Part shown: in pieces, positions 4,617 through 5,004 of the stretch | How positions within the stretch are numbered: position 1 is the stretch's first letter | How the letters are laid out: every line of letters begins with the position of its first letter | Assembly: GCA_022565015.1 (NCBI GenBank) | Contig: JADFKI010000265.1 | Coordinates: forward strand, 1-5,004 | Length of the DNA: 5,004 nucleotides | Origin: Chloroflexota bacterium | GTDB taxonomy: Bacteria > Chloroflexota > Dehalococcoidia > Lucifugimonadales > JADFKI01 | Direction of reading: 5' to 3' | Translations under genes and position numbers: made by a program | Notes under the pieces: generated by a model | Databases searched by the model: none | What the model was told of the DNA's origin: nothing | The model's input: the letters and a program-made list of their open reading frames with translations, nothing else

Positions 4617-5004
4617 TTGCGCGTCACTATTAGAGACCTGAAGCAGATGAAAAAGAGGGGCGAGAAGATCGCCATGATAACCGCCTACGACTATACCGCC
4701 GCGAGGCTGGTCGAGGAGGCCGGAATGCCCATCATACTGGTGGGCGACAGTCTTGGAAACGTCATGTTGGGATACGACTCCACCGTGCCCGTGACCATGG
4801 ACGAGATGGTCCACCACATCAAGGCGGTGGTGCGCGGGACAGAGCGAGCACACATCGTCGGGGACCTGCCTTTCCTGAGCTATCAGGCAGACGTCGCCGA
4901 AGCCCTTCGCAACGCGGGACGCCTGCTGAAGGAGGGCGGTTGCCAGTCTGTGAAGCTGGAGGGCGGCCGATACATGGCCGATACGGTATATAAGATGGTG
5001 CAGT
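4617..5004 (+). CDS. panB: 3-methyl-2-oxobutanoate hydroxymethyltransferase (5' part)
   Basis: The first 129 codons of PanB, which transfers a hydroxymethyl group from 5,10-methylenetetrahydrofolate to alpha-ketoisovalerate to give ketopantoate, the first committed step of pantothenate and CoA synthesis. It is a cytoplasmic TIM-barrel enzyme that works as a decamer with Mg2+ in characterised species. Family marks are 'MITAYDYTAARL' (20-31), 'ILVGDSLGNVMLGYDSTVPVT' in part (40-60) with the metal ligand D44 and S45, 'GDLPFLSY' with D83, and 'VKLEGG' (112-117) with K113 and E115. The usual length is about 265-280 residues, so roughly half is cut off by the window end; no damage is visible. The start is TTG at 4617 with a perfect Shine-Dalgarno site. 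ATG at 4581 would add 12 residues not seen in the family. The gene lies 85 bases after the DUF2520 gene with no terminator between, so both probably share a transcript. Confidence 0.96.
   Translation, partial: MRVTIRDLKQMKKRGEKIAMITAYDYTAARLVEEAGMPIILVGDSLGNVMLGYDSTVPVTMDEMVHHIKAVVRGTERAHIVGDLPFLSYQADVAEALRNAGRLLKEGGCQSVKLEGGRYMADTVYKMVQ

Noticed and set aside
4521..4853. A minus-strand frame of 110 codons over panB
   Set aside because: Antisense to unmistakable PanB motifs.
1..5004. CRISPR array, tRNA, rRNA, insertion sequence or long direct repeats
   Set aside because: Reading through the window I saw no repeated units with spacers, no cloverleaf or rRNA-like sequence, no transposase and no terminal inverted repeats.

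Overview
The window looks like a piece of a high-GC bacterial chromosome, most likely from Chloroflexota. PanB and the P1 peptidase have the wording I associate with Dehalococcoidia and SAR202-type genomes (for example 'IILVGDSLG' followed by 'GYDSTVPVT'). This placement is recall, not a search, and is held loosely. Starts are mixed (ATG, GTG, TTG and probably one CTG), and Shine-Dalgarno sites are strong in the right half.

Left part (1-760). A short 3' coding tail ending at 37 reads like the C-terminus of a short-chain dehydrogenase. It is followed by a perfect GC hairpin at 67-85. A two-gene unit with a 4-base GTGA overlap then follows: a ~100-residue protein resembling PBECR/BECR-fold toxin nucleases, and a DUF2283 protein, together a candidate toxin-antitoxin pair. 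Hand counts put this stretch at lower GC (48% over 481-600) than a sampled stretch of the next gene (65% over 1381-1440).

Middle (765-2372). A UDP-glucuronate 4-epimerase-like extended SDR (cell-surface sugar metabolism) runs on the plus strand. It converges on a minus-strand HAD-superfamily phosphatase-like gene with only 15 bases between their stop codons. The HAD gene's catalytic motif I lies upstream of its first ATG. The reading frame offers only a CTG, with a well-placed Shine-Dalgarno site, as a start that keeps the nucleophile Asp.

Intergenic region (2373-2654). This divergent region holds promoter-like sites for both directions, a 13-base palindrome, and a leader of about 125 bases. 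The leader ends in a 13-bp stem whose 3' arm contains the Shine-Dalgarno site of the next gene. The 5' arm of that stem can pair instead with an upstream segment over 8 perfect bp, which is switch-like architecture.

Right part (2655-5004). A plus-strand operon encodes a DmpA/NylC-type P1 (S58) self-cleaving peptidase, a Rossmann/DUF2520 oxidoreductase starting 3 bases after the peptidase stop, and panB (ketopantoate hydroxymethyltransferase, cut by the window edge). PanB makes ketopantoate. The DUF2520 protein is a candidate ketopantoate reductase. Known DmpA/BapA relatives release N-terminal beta-alanine from peptides. I therefore propose that this operon joins beta-alanine salvage with pantoate synthesis for pantothenate/CoA, possibly under the leader switch. 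That is inference from gene context.
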